Origin: Augochlora pura
Lineage: Eukaryota; Arthropoda; Insecta; Hymenoptera; Halictidae
NCBI RefSeq assembly: GCF_028453695.1
Contig: NC_135782.1
Location: 3,534,001-3,598,000, forward strand
DNA length: 64,000 bases
Direction: 5' to 3'
Shown here: positions 41,601 to 51,365 of the stretch, one piece after another
Position numbering within the stretch: the first letter of the stretch is position 1
How the letters are laid out: the number at the start of each line of letters is the position of its first letter
Program-made: the position numbers and the translations under genes
The notes under the pieces: model-generated
Database searches by the model: none
Seen by the model: the letters and a program-made list of their open reading frames with translations, nothing else
What the model was told of the DNA's origin: nothing

Positions 41601-44600
41601 TGCACTTATTTTATATATATTTTATATATATTTTTCTTAGATGTATATAAAATATATATATAAGGAGCTTTCTAAGGCTATTTCTTTGTTGTCTATAATT
41701 CACTATATAATTATAGAAATTCTGAGAGATCGAATTCCCGTCGCCGTCTTTTCGGAGCAATATCTTTATTTTCCTACAAATACAAGTTTGTTGTCGTATA
41801 TATTTATATGCATTTGTCTTAACAATACCATCATAAATATGCGAATATAACATTTACATGCTGATTTGTTCAAATATACATAATATAGTACTGCCCGATG
41901 CCCGGCAATTCGAGCATCGAACGCTCTTCCGCATCGAAGAAACGATGGACGCTTCGGCCAGCATCGAAACAACAAAGAAATCGTGGAATTAAAATTGCTG
42001 CAATTCGGTCCAAATTCGTTCGAGTTGGTTCGCTTAAAAATGGAGCCGAGAATGAAATAGAAAATTGATTTATAACGCTCCGATAACAATGATATTAAAA
42101 CCGAGGAGTTCTCTCCCGTGATTGGCCAATCCGGTCGAATACAATTAAAACATCGAACGTCGTACCGTCGTTCAAATTTCGGACGAGCGACGCTCGTTTC
42201 TTCGGCACTCGTTACATCAACGTTATTACCACGGTCGGTGCAGTGATAAATATATATGACTTCAATTCCCTTACATCTAAATTACCTTAAATTGCAATCG
42301 TTTCGCTACGGTGTATGTACAAATCTTACTAGCGTTGCCTAAAACAATATCGATTATGTCGTTTACATTGAGATTTCCTTTCTCTATCTAACACGTGAAT
42401 CCATCCACCTCCTATAGTGTCGTTAAGATAAAAAAAGGCGAACGCGTCCCGTTCGACGCGGAACGGAACGCATAGAAGCTCGGCAATTAAATTCTGACTT
42501 TTTTTTCTTTTCGTCCAACGACGTTATGACACTTTCGTCTAATTGTGCGCATAAGGTAACATCGCATACACGCTGCAATCACTCTCTCCCTTTCTCTCTT
42601 TCTCTCTTAGTTATAAAATAATCGAATTAACAGCGACGGATGAACGATTCGAAGTATCCAGAGAACAGGATGACATATCGATCGAGATTACGTGTTCGAA
42701 ATCAGGTATAATACATTAAAATATAAAACGATAACAAACTATAGATCTGACGATAGAGATGACAATGGAAAATATACAAGTGTCGGAATTCTTCTAAAAG
42801 AAACGCTACGCTAAGTAAATTAAATTACGTCACGCTGCTACCAAATTCGCGAGGGGGGGTTGGGTGCGGTACAAACGTAACGAGATTACACACTTGGATG
42901 ATTAAACGTTACCGTGATACAATATACAGGATCTCCTAGTTAGGCGTTGTAATAATGTTTATATATATATACAATTGCAGCGTATTAGAATAATATCGAT
43001 GCGAAGAAGAAACTATAGAAGAACGTGTTATCTTTACAACGGGATCTGTTCCAGCTGTTCTTTTTTTTCCCAAATTTTCATCGAATCTGTTTCATCGAAA
43101 TAAACCTTCTACACTGTGCTCTACGTATTGCAATATTTGTGATATTCGCAATGTTTGCGTTACATGTTTTCGCTCGAGTCGCGTCGCGCGACTGTCTCCG
43201 AACAATCGTCCGCGTGAAATCGCATTGCATAATTAGATTAATATTCGTTTAAACGATCGAGTAGATATCCTTTCTGCACGGAGAAGACGCATGGACGGCA
43301 AAAATCTCGTGTACACCGGCTCGCGGGGTGAAAACCAAATGTTTAACAAATTGCATCGTGCTTCTGAAATCGCGTGCTAAGATTTTCCTTAATCGGGTTC
43401 GAAAGTAACGACAACGTTGACCATTGAATTATCTAGATAAACAAATTCAAGTATCGCGCGACACGTTGTTGTTAAATATTTTTTCTCTCTCTGACCGCGC
43501 TCGAACGGCGCGGATTTTTACAAAGCTGGACGATGGAAGTGAGAATCGTGGATAGAACCTTAACCGCGTGTACGTCGATTATCTATGGTGACCGTAGACG
43601 ATGGTCCTATCACGACATCGCAGTGACAGCAGCAGCGTTAGCAACAATAATGACAATAGCGGTACAACTAGTTACATATGCGATTAACAACTATCCGTAC
43701 GATTTGTGCAAATAAAATGTATATCCGCCTAATTCTACTTGCGCGGGGGGGATTACGTAATTATTTATTATACAATACCTTTTTAGGAACTTGAAATTCT
43801 ATGATATCGCTGCCACTCGCGAACGACTACTATCGAATCGTGATTTAACGTGATCGAGGGTCGAATTCGATCCGTGGATCAATTACGTGGGAATTGAAAA
43901 TGGTATCGTCGAGGTTAAACATTGATAATAGCGAAACAATGACGGGATGGTGATATATTTTGTACGTCGCCTCGACTTTGTTCGTCTGATTGCTGATCAC
44001 AAGGTTAAATAAACTCGAGATTGTATCACTTGTTGTTCGTTGTAAAACTCTAACGTTAAGAGTGAAATTAGGTGTGGCTCCGATAGCGTACCGTTGCTGT
44101 GTAATTTAAAGGGGGTATAGTAATTAATTGGTGTATCGATACGATAGAGGATACTGTCGATGATATACTGTCAATGATAATCACCGTCGATGATACACTG
44201 TCGATGATATAATTGTCGATAGACCTGTCCGATCGAATTTTGTACACGAGTATAAATAGTGTAAAAACTATTGAAACAATATACGCTAGACGCTGTACGC
44301 TCGCAGTTGATGGGCGGCTACTCTCTTGTTATTTACATCCGTGCGGGTCGTCGTCGAATGTTACACACGAACCGCCGTTAAATAATAGTTCTGTTCACTT
44401 TGTACAATATTTTACACCTGACAGTGTGTCACAGCACGCACCCATAAACCTGATCGAGTAAAGGCGGTAAGTATTGCTCCTGTGTTTCCAGCGAAGAGTT
44501 TAAAGAAATATCCTCTGTTTGATTGTAACGAGAAACGGTCTACTTCAATATATATATATTGTTAACCCATCAACTACGTTTCACACGAGACACGTGTTCC

Positions 44601-44969
44601 ACTGTTACTTTGCAATGTTCCAATATATAATATTATCCATAGGAAACGTGCTAAACGTTCACCTTTTTAATTCTTGAGTCTGTAAAATCTAGATCGCGCC
44701 GTTTTCATCATCGTTGTCCACGCTACATGGTATAATTGCAATAACATAGAAAATACAGTAAAGATTCATTTGATATAGTTATACGTTACCATAATATACT
44801 GTTATGTATAATTTGATAGCTCGAGAAAATAGAGACGGAATACGTTGCTACGAAGGCACGTGAGAGTCGGGTGGACATAACCTGCTTTGTTGATTCGGCG
44901 GACTCTGCCGGGATTCGGTGGAATCTCGCCGTGATACCATGTTACAAGTTTTATTATTTTTTTTTTGTT

Positions 44970-45044
44970 TCACTCGTCGCAGTCTCGGTAGAAGTGCAAC
45001 GTGTACTCCGAGTAGTCGACGCCGTGCTTGTTTTTACAAATATT
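44970..45044 (-). CDS. Myrf: Myrf last coding exon (25 codons with stop)
   Basis: Short exon after acceptor TCTTTTCCAG, entered in phase 0. It encodes NICKNKHGVDYSEYTLHFYR, then DCDE and TGA at 44970-44972. The F-H/Y-FYR-x-C ending matches the conserved end of vertebrate MYRF, which confirms both the exon and the stop. A minus-strand AATAAA lies 15 nt past the stop (44950-44955), though a longer 3' UTR is likely. Confidence 0.93.
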   Translation of the reverse strand, partial: NICKNKHGVDYSEYTLHFYRDCDE

Positions 45045-48000
45045 CTGGAAAAGAAATTTAAATAGTATATCAGGTTATGTCAGGCTTAAGATTGTTTTTG
45101 CAGATTAAATTCGATCAAATACTGGTACGTTTATCGTGCGAGTTACCTCTTGTGGCTGGACAGTGGGCACGCGAAACCTCAACGTTTTCCTGAGGTAATG
45201 AGCAACGTCGAGAGAAAACGATTGATCTCCCGGCTGATTGTTGGTCTCCATGTATTGCACCGGCTGCTGCATCGTGTACTTTCGACTGCAGATCAGGGTC
45301 TCGTCCACACCGGCGTTCGTGGACAGGGTGCACTGTTGCACGACTTGCCAGTACCAGGGCATTCCACTAAATGTAGCAAATGGCAGAAGAAATAAATTAA
45401 ATGGATGACATTCGAATATTACAATGTTCTGGATACAGTAAATCATATTCAATTGTCCATCAGCTTTGTAAATAAAAATTATTACAGTATATATCACAGT
45501 ATCGCAGCACTCACACAAAATGCAAGGTAAGATGTATGTCCGGCATATACTTCGACAGAGGCACCACGCAGGTGACATTGTTCGACGAGTCCTGCGAGGA
45601 TGCGGAGCAGTACTTTTGATCGAGAGACGTGTTAAAGCTTTCTGCAACTATCCACAACTGCGGCTTGGGTTCCGGCGGCAGCGAGCCGGCCGCGTTACTG
45701 GCTACCTCCCCCCAGTCTCCGCCGCCGTTCTCCCTCCTCGTCCTCTTGTGTAAATATTTGTAATTGTTCTGCAACGAACAGGGGTTCTTTAGCGCTACCT
45801 ATAAGAGGTTTATTTATTAATATACTTACCTCTTTCACGAGCGTCTGCGTGCTCGGATCCGACGGGCTGATGCCATTCTGGAATCCCTTGCTGATCTTGC
45901 GTTTCTCCTCATGCACGTTCAATGGCTGCTCTATGTGATCTGCTGGAGAAGGCAAGGATCGTTTGTATATGAGATAAGAATAACTATAGCGTTGATTAAG
46001 TTATTTCGAGAGGAGAATTCATCGAACAATATACAACTTACAAATGGACTTCTTCTCTGGCGGATGATCCGGCTGCGGCTCCTCGAACTGATGGATTTTC
46101 GCCGTGCAACAGTACACCTGCGAAGCAATGATTAATTATAAATTTCATACTTTTATATGAGTAGAGTTATTTCGTGAAATAATTCGTGACAATTTTACCT
46201 GGCAAGGATTCTCGAATTCCGTGAAATGTTTCGGACAGTTCGCTGGTCTGCCAATGGGGGTGGGTCCTTTGCTCAAGGACGAGTCAACGTCCGAGCCCTG
46301 GTCGTTCTCGTCCACGTTGCTGGGAACGGCGCCCGCACCTGTTCTGCTCAACCAGTTCCCAGGGAATTCGCTGAAGGGTTACGATTCGATTAGAAGTCGT
46401 CGAAGAGAAACGTGATGGCTGATGATCTCACCTGTTCTTCTCGAGCTTCGGTTGTGGCCCCGAGTGACTGATGGGGTACCAAGTGATCTCCTGCGAATAG
46501 AGCTGCTGCTTCGTGTGCGGCGGCTGCGTGGAAAACACGTTGCTCTTGATGGACAAGCTGCCGTCCGATCCTCTGGTGTGGGAGCCGTGCTTCGTGAACG
46601 ACGACGACAAAGTGCTGTCCAACAGCGAGTTGTACCGCGGATCGTAATTAGGCGTGCTCGACACCGTCGACGGATGGGCCGGTCTGATGGCCAGCATCCC
46701 GTTGCTGGCCACCGCCGACCATTCCAAGCTGCTACGTTTCTGATATTCTAAGAAGTATAAAGTTGCCATTGCGACTAAGCTGGAAACGAAATTGCGAGGC
46801 TCAGAACAGGGAATCCTTTGTTACAAATACAATTATATATATAATCAGTTACAAGAATAATTATAGCGGAAGAAGTTCAATTACCAAAACGCCATGATAA
46901 GAATAAGGATAACGAAGATAATCTGGATAAATTTGTTGCTGCAAAGAAGCTCGTCCTCGCGCTCGCTCTTCTTCGCTTTTCCCTGTACAACGGTCTTATT
47001 ATTCATAGAGGATGAGTATTTGTTACTTGATATGCTAGATATTGTACTAATGGAACTCTTGAGGCTGTCGCCCCTCTTCAGCTTCGCCAGCCGTTTATTT
47101 ATTCGCTCGAGCTGGTCTATGCGGGTCTCCAAGCTGTCGGTTACCTGCGACGAATATTTAAACAATTAACATCTTTCACCGTGCGAAACAAAATCGTCGG
47201 AGGTTCTCATTTATTTCTATTTTCCGTCACGGCGAACTCACTTTACATAGCTCTTTCACGGCGCCCACGTTCTCCATGAATATCCTCTCTTTGTTCACCA
47301 CCAAGAAGTTCTCGATTCTCTGACCGTTCGGCAGGACTATGTCGCCGGCTGGCAGCACAGCTTCCGGCAGTATTTGCTGGACCTCCTGCGCTATCACGCC
47401 CGTGTCCTCTTGCTGCTTGATACCCAAGCCGGAGTGCTGCGCGAACTCGGGTGCGTATCGGTAACGGACCACTCGCAGTTGCTGCACGTTCCGCAATTGC
47501 TCGCGAGTGTCGACCTCCTGCACGTTCTGCTTCGCTCGGGCGTCGCTTGGCTGCACGATGTGACCTGTCACCTGTAGATATACATATATATTTTGCGATG
47601 TTCAAGGAATTTATTTTATAAATGAATATACCGTCTCTAAAATTCATCTGAATCTGAATGTTAAATAAGCAATTATTTTTCTCGTACCTTCATGTTGCCA
47701 TGAACAACCAAAGCCTCGTCGGGTCTGTCGGTGTTAATTCCAACCCGGCCAGCATGGTAAACGCTATCCGGCGCAGCACCTCTTTGCCAACCCCCTTCAG
47801 CACCGACGCCGCTACCCTCCGATTCGAACTGTCCTGGATTGCTTGCCTTTGGAGAAATAACATTTTAATTAGGCGTTCACCTGTGACAATTAATATTTAT
47901 ATATCTCTATATTACTTCACTGGACTGAATCAAAAGAAAACTAGTTAAAATCAATGCAACTAGTAGTGTAGTATTCTAGATTAAATTAAATTACATTAGA

Positions 48001-51000
48001 CTAAATTGGATTAGATTAAATTATAATGTAAGTGCAGATATTAATGGAATAAAATTTAAATCGATTTAATTTATCGTGTGCCTATATTCACTTAAATGTA
48101 TTATTATCGATGCCAAGAAATTGGAGATCGCAGAATTATTATTAATATTATTATGTTATTACTAGAAATCTCTACTACGTGTTAAGTATGGCAAGGGGTT
48201 GTAGCGATTGTTTCAGCAGCCATAAAGTGCAACTGATTGCAACGAATTATATATTAAACTGTGTCTTTTATAATAGTGCCTTTTATAGTGGTGTGTCTCT
48301 TATAATAGTGTCTCTTATAATAATGTCTCTTACAATACTGTCTCCTATAATAACGTCTCCTACAATGGTGACAATTAAAACGGCCCCATTTACAGAAAAG
48401 CAATTACCCTAACGATTATCCTCTCCGACGCATGTGCCACCACTTGGTAGCTAGCCTGGTCCGCCGTGTGCGCGTGCAGGCCGACAACCAAATGAAAGTA
48501 TCTTTGGTCTGGATTCGGTTTCCCCTTCTTCCGCATGTTGTTGCTGGTCGTCTCGCTGAAGTGTAGACGACCGACGGTCACCTTGGTCACACGCTCGCCA
48601 CCCAGTTCCACCCTGAAAGCAGCTCTATTTTAGCGTAACGCGGTAACTTTTTCACGTGTCCGTCATGTGAATAAAAGAATTTCGCACCAAGGGTTCCGAA
48701 AATTGTTCGTCGCAACATCGAATGTCAAAATGAAAACCAAAGAATAATCGCAGCAGTGTCCCAGGTACACGGTAGCGTACCGTTTCAGAATTTTGTCGAG
48801 GATACCCTGGGACACCCTGTACACAGTGTTCCACGGCTTTTGTCGCATCGATTCGGCATCTGATTATTTTAACGAAGAAATTTTTGACGAGGCATTTTTT
48901 GAAAGACATTTTTCTTTGTGAGAATTTGTCGTAGGATTTTAGAGGATTTTACTTTTGATTTTAGAGAGTGAAATGTTATGTAGTATTGAATTAAATGTTG
49001 TATGATATTATGGAGAATACTATGCGGTTTGAAGTAAAATATAATACGATATTAAATAAATTATTACACGGTGTTAAGTCTTATGTCTTCGCCACGTTGA
49101 AAATTAAACGAAACTAAAAATACCGGGATAATCGCGCCATTATCCGGCGCGGTTTAATTTCGCCCGAAGGTTATTCAATTTCTACGGCCGCATAAAAATA
49201 GTTCGCACGTGACACTTGGCTAACGAGCAACCGTGGAACACCGTACCGTTCGAGTTTTGAATCACCGGCCGACAGGTTCGCCGGCGTACTTACGTCACAG
49301 GATGAAACGGTTTCTTGCTCCTGTCGCTCTGGCTCTGCTCGACTCGGATCGTCTGCGTCGGCGACTCCACTTTGACGCCATAAAAGTGTAATTGGAAGCT
49401 ACTTATCTTTTTCAAACCTTCGCCGGTTCGGACGAATATAGCTTCGCCTTGCAGCTGAGCGTGGCAAGTAATCTGAAAAGTCACGTCGACCTTAATCGCG
49501 CATCTGGGTGTTGTTCTTGCGCGGTGGCCCTCGCTACGCCGCTGCAAAATGGCGCCGTTTTCTCGCCGGGAAGCGGCAAAAAGACGAAACGAATCTCGGA
49601 AATTGAATAAAAGCGTATCCGTGACAGCGGTTCAATTCACGCCGTAATAGTAATTTATATGAGCGGTGAATATTCCATTAGAAAATTGATAAATCATCTA
49701 TAGCTCGAATCTCTGTTTGATATTATTATGCTATATTGTATTAATTTATTTATACTCCGGTGATTTCGAGAAGGCTACGTTAAAATTTCACTGCCACGTT
49801 ATTAATTGATAAAAGTAAAAATGACGCTATATTCTGATTTAAATACTCTATTATCTATCAAATAAATAAATTTCTTTTTTATCTTATAAAATAGGAAATT
49901 TTTACCGCACTTGGGCGCCTCTCGTCAGCGATTATGTTCGCAGCAATGTGTCTACCTGGAAATGATTTTTCTTCTGGCAGACGAACGCGTCGTCCGAGTT
50001 GCTGAAATTGAATCCCTTGTCGGCGTCGACGCGGTAGTGCGGCACCGGGAGCTCTTTCAGATTGTGGTCGCATAGAACGTGCCAGGATGTCTGCTGAAAG
50101 GGGTGAAATCGGATGCATTGGTAGCTGGCGTCTATGTAGCTGTTGTCGGCGACCTCGTCGCCGTCGAGCACCGCGCTGCTGCTGCTGCAACTGTGCTCCA
50201 CCGTCCCCAGTTCCGGTTCCTGCGACAGAAAGCCGTCGATTAGACTTGCATTCTAAGCAGATAATTATTTCTTCAGGAGGAAAGAGTTAGGTTAGAGCTG
50301 CGAGTGATGTGAGATCATGGACGAGTCAATTGGATATTTTATTTAACTATTGGAGCGTTTCGAAAATAATTTCGATTTTACTAATAGATAGTATAATTTC
50401 GAATCACTTTTACATCAATTAATATAAAATAAAACTCATCGACGTCGACAACAATATCCAACATTCTCACGTCTCGCCCGCCCCGATCAAATCATAAGGT
50501 AGAGAGAGGCGAAAGATTGATTATAAAAACTGAGTAACAAAAAAGTTTACTCGTTGCACCTGCTTGACGTGAACAAGACCGTCCTGGCTCAGTTTTCTTT
50601 TCTTCGGCGCTGATTGCAGCGACGAGTACAAGGTGTTAATGTTACCAGGACTGTGTTCATGGGGAAGAGGGACCAGCGTCGGACCTATCGGCTGCTGTGT
50701 TTGTAGATTGGGGGTGGCCGGTTGCAGGTGGGAGGTCAGGACCGAGTGAGTGAGCAACAATGGATCCGTGGACGAGGTTAAGGCTCTCGGCGAGGAGGGT
50801 AGTAAATTGGTCGCGTAGTTCGGCTGGCTGCCTTGGTGGTGGAGAAGCATTTCTTGGAGAGCTACCTTTTGATCTGGAAAACAGGTGACATATATTTTTA
50901 TATACTATATAATCTAAAGAAAAACTACTATATTTTAATATATATTTTTAGGCAATTATTAATTGACTGGAGTGCAAAAATTATCGTCGCTTTTGTTTCT

Positions 51001-51191
51001 ATTTTATTCAATTTATTATTAAGAAGATTGGCTACTATGGTTCGACTAGGAACGTAGGATAAGATCAAGGACTTGATCTTGAATTGGCTGCAAACTTACG
51101 TGGCGAATGTACGTGTTGTGTTTCATTGTGTCCAGGTGGCGAGTAAGGTGGTTCACTGCCACTGTCCGGCGGACTCTCCGGTAACGCGTGT
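44970..51191 (-). CDS. Myrf: myelin regulatory factor, partial gene (15 exons, gene-level entry)
   Basis: Myrf is an ER-membrane transcription factor. It trimerises through its intramolecular chaperone domain, cuts itself by a Ser-Lys dyad, and releases an N-terminal nuclear fragment with an Ndt80-type DNA-binding domain. The visible exons (about 1020 codons) encode a Pro-rich segment with LPESPPDSGSEPPYSPP, the nuclear signal PKKRKL, the DNA-binding domain (RVDADKGFNFS, CQKKNHFQ, VTVGRLHFSETTSNNMRKKG, SERIIVRASNPGQFE), the S74 domain (GRVGINTDRPDEALVVHGN, QPSDARAK), a coiled coil, a transmembrane helix and a luminal tail ending LHFYRDCDE. All 14 junctions keep frame. The N-terminal exon(s) are not found. 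The gene lies upstream of agrin on the same strand. Confidence 0.97.
45147..45366 (-). CDS. Myrf: Myrf exon: luminal C-terminal domain, second part
   Basis: Exon of 220 nt, phase 2 in and phase 0 out, acceptor ACATTTAG and donor GTAACT. It encodes GMPWYWQVVQQCTLSTNAG, VDETLICSRKY, DQSFSLDVAHYL and RKTLRFRVPTVQPQE. Without splicing the frame would run 13 codons into the intron and stop at 45105-45107. The spliced version gives the conserved Myrf ending. Confidence 0.93.
45515..45768 (-). CDS. Myrf: Myrf exon: luminal C-terminal domain, first part
   Basis: Exon of 254 nt, phase 0 in and phase 2 out, acceptor CGTTGCAG and donor GTGAGT. It encodes NNYKYLHKRTRRENGGGDWG, then QLWIVAESFNTSLDQKYCSA with a potential N-glycosylation site (NTS), NNVTCVVPLSKYMP and HLTLHFV. 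The arrangement of an N-S-x-(D/S)-x-x-YC start followed by a Pro-x-(H/D)-(I/L)-x-L strand resembles the vertebrate luminal domain. Confidence 0.92.
45830..45942 (-). CDS. Myrf: Myrf exon: luminal linker
   Basis: Exon of 113 nt, phase 1 in and phase 0 out, acceptor TTCTCCAG and donor GTAAGT. It encodes DHIEQPLNVHEEKRKISKGF, then SDPSTQTLVKE. Polar, with no domain recognised; supported by frame continuity. Confidence 0.88.
46042..46117 (-). CDS. Myrf: Myrf exon: short luminal segment with CC motif
   Basis: Exon of 76 nt, phase 0 in and phase 1 out, acceptor CTTCGCAG and donor GTAAGT. It encodes VYCCTAKIHQFEEPQPDHPP and EKKSI. Together with the previous exon it gives ENPCQVYCC, which resembles the Pro-x-x-CC segment of vertebrate MYRF. 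Confidence 0.87.
46199..46370 (-). CDS. Myrf: Myrf exon: luminal acidic segment
   Basis: Exon of 172 nt, phase 2 in and phase 0 out, acceptor CCCTTCAG and donor GTAAAA. It encodes EFPGNWLSRTGAGAVPSN, DENDQGSDVDSS and RPANCPKHFTEFENPCQ. Confidence 0.9.
46432..46779 (-). CDS. Myrf: Myrf exon: end of transmembrane helix and luminal stalk
   Basis: Exon of 348 nt, phase 2 at both ends, acceptor CGTTTCCAG and donor GTGAGA. It starts with LVAMATLYFLEYQKRS, the second half of the single transmembrane helix (vertebrates have a similar V-x-M-S/T-TLYVL). A Ser/Thr-rich stalk follows (HPSTVSSTPNYDPRYNS, SSSFTKHGSHTRGSDGSLS). Confidence 0.93.
46885..47144 (-). CDS. Myrf: Myrf exon: coiled coil and start of transmembrane helix
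   Basis: Exon of 260 nt, phase 0 in and phase 2 out, acceptor CGTCGCAG and donor GTAATT. It encodes VTDSLETRIDQLERINKRLA (trimeric coiled coil), a Ser-rich linker, KKSEREDELL and then SNKFIQIIFVILILIMAF, the first half of the membrane helix. Confidence 0.95.
47242..47571 (-). CDS. Myrf: Myrf exon: intramolecular chaperone/peptidase S74 domain with Ser-Lys dyad
   Basis: Exon of 330 nt, phase 0 at both ends, acceptor TCTACAG and donor GTGAGT. It opens VTGHIVQPSDARAKQNVQEV. The catalytic Ser codon is at 47545-47547 and the Lys codon at 47530-47532 (S-x4-K), so autoproteolysis should be intact. The rest (RVVRYRYAPEFA, DTGVIAQEVQQILPEAV, RIENFLVVNKERIFMENVGA, VKELCK) matches the S74 chaperone fold also used by phage tailspikes. 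Confidence 0.97.
47688..47846 (-). CDS. Myrf: Myrf exon: link between DNA-binding and chaperone domains
   Basis: Exon of 159 nt, phase 0 at both ends, acceptor CTCCAAAG and donor GTACGA. It encodes ASNPGQFESEGSG, GWQRGAAPDSVYHAG and RVGINTDRPDEALVVHGNMK, nearly identical in the family. The insect protein has a GSGVGAEGG insertion-like stretch where vertebrates have an acidic DSDV-type segment. Confidence 0.96.
47847..48407 (-). other. Myrf intron with 15-bp repeats
   Basis: Intron of 561 bases. Near 48262-48370 are imperfect copies of GTGTCTCTTATAATA. Otherwise AT-rich, with nothing recognised. Confidence 0.75.
48408..48612 (-). CDS. Myrf: Myrf exon: Ndt80-like DNA-binding domain, third part
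   Basis: Exon of 205 nt, phase 2 in and phase 0 out, acceptor GCTTTCAG and donor GTAATT. It encodes VELGGERVTKVTVGRLHFSE, then TTSNNMRKKGKPNPDQRYFH and LVVGLHAHTAD to SERIIVR. The basic NNMRKKGKPNPDQRYF stretch is the hallmark of the Myrf DNA-binding domain. Confidence 0.97.
48613..49293 (-). other. Myrf intron, no gene seen
   Basis: Intron of 681 bases. It carries a GGGACACCCTGTACA motif near 48809-48823 that resembles remnants of mobile-element ends (see findings). Confidence 0.6.
49294..49472 (-). CDS. Myrf: Myrf exon: Ndt80-like DNA-binding domain, second part
   Basis: Exon of 179 nt, phase 0 in and phase 2 out, acceptor CTTTTCAG and donor GTAAGT. It encodes ITCHAQLQGEAIFVRTGEGL, FQLHFYGVKVESPTQTI and RVEQSQSDRSKKPFHPV. 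The IEQSQSDRSK-type motif is strongly conserved in the family. Confidence 0.96.
49473..49955 (-). other. Myrf intron, no feature seen
   Basis: Intron of 483 bases, AT-rich in its downstream half. Nothing recognised. Confidence 0.6.
49956..50219 (-). CDS. Myrf: Myrf exon: Ndt80-like DNA-binding domain, first part
   Basis: Exon of 264 nt, phase 0 at both ends, acceptor CTGTCGCAG and donor GTAGAC. It encodes EPELGTVEHSCSSSSAVLDG, then YIDASYQCIRFHPFQQTSWH, LCDHNLKELPVPHY, RVDADKGFNFSNSDDAFVCQ and KKNHFQ, following the vertebrate order Y-x-S-I-x-W-x-P-x-Q through CQKKNHFQ. Confidence 0.96.
50220..50550 (-). other. Myrf intron, no feature seen
   Basis: Intron of about 331-340 bases depending on the donor used for the upstream exon. 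Nothing recognised. Confidence 0.6.
50551..50873 (-). CDS. Myrf: Myrf exon: Pro/Gln-rich activation region with nuclear localisation signal
   Basis: Phase 1 in and phase 0 out, acceptor GTTTTCCAG. It encodes QKVALQEMLLHHQGSQPNYA, a Ser/Pro/Leu-rich stretch, and SAPKKRKLSQDG, whose basic PKKRKL (about 50590-50607) matches the family nuclear signal. Two in-frame donors are possible: GTAAAC (exon end 50551, adds VQR) and GTGCAA (exon end 50560, giving VKQ-EPE). GTAAAC is the stronger site by consensus, but the upstream one recreates the KQEP motif of vertebrate MYRF. Confidence 0.9.
51100..51191 (-). CDS. Myrf: Myrf exon: LPESPPDSGSEP segment (most 5' found)
   Basis: Exon of 92 nt, phase 2 in and phase 1 out, acceptor CATTTACAG and donor GTAAGT. 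It encodes HALPESPPDSGSEPPYSPPG and HNETQHVHSP. The LPESPPDSGSEPYSP-type motif is a landmark of the Myrf N-terminal region. The correct frame is interrupted at the exon borders, so the exon is easily missed. Phase 2 at the acceptor shows that more coding exons lie upstream. Confidence 0.94.
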
Positions 51192-51365
51192 CTGTAAATG
51201 GAAAATTAGATTGGTTTATAGTAAAATGGAACATTGATCTTTTTTATTTTAGTGTAATATTTCTCTTCAGCTTGTATATAAAATTTATAATTACTTTAAA
51301 TACAATATTATCTCTAACTAGAAATATAATATAATATTTAGCTTTAGATTTTGTGTAAAAGATGC

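Larger units (their letters stand above)
34671..44969. other. region between the agrin exons and Myrf: no exon recognised
   Basis: About 10.3 kb that must contain some combination of the 5' agrin introns/exons, the agrin promoter and the Myrf 3' UTR. It holds a GC-rich stretch at 36.1-38.1 kb with a scaffold gap, a 23-bp direct repeat at 38628-38673 and AT-rich DNA near 40.1-40.3 kb. Open frames such as 36104-36703, 39550-40023 and 41053-41334 have no recognisable domain. A minus-strand AATAAA at 43764-43769 and others could serve the Myrf 3' UTR. I cannot place the agrin start. Confidence 0.5.

Noticed and set aside
45105..45146. Read-through C-terminus of Myrf ending VFDRI as the normal end
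   Set aside because: A good GTAACT donor, and a downstream exon giving the family-conserved LHFYRDCDE ending, make splicing the better model. Read-through is kept only as a possible isoform.
51046..51234. Minus-strand open frame reading RYRRVRRTVAVNHL over the first visible Myrf exon
   Set aside because: It is the wrong frame. The conserved LPESPPDSGSEPPYSPP is read in another frame that is closed outside the exon but fits both splice phases.
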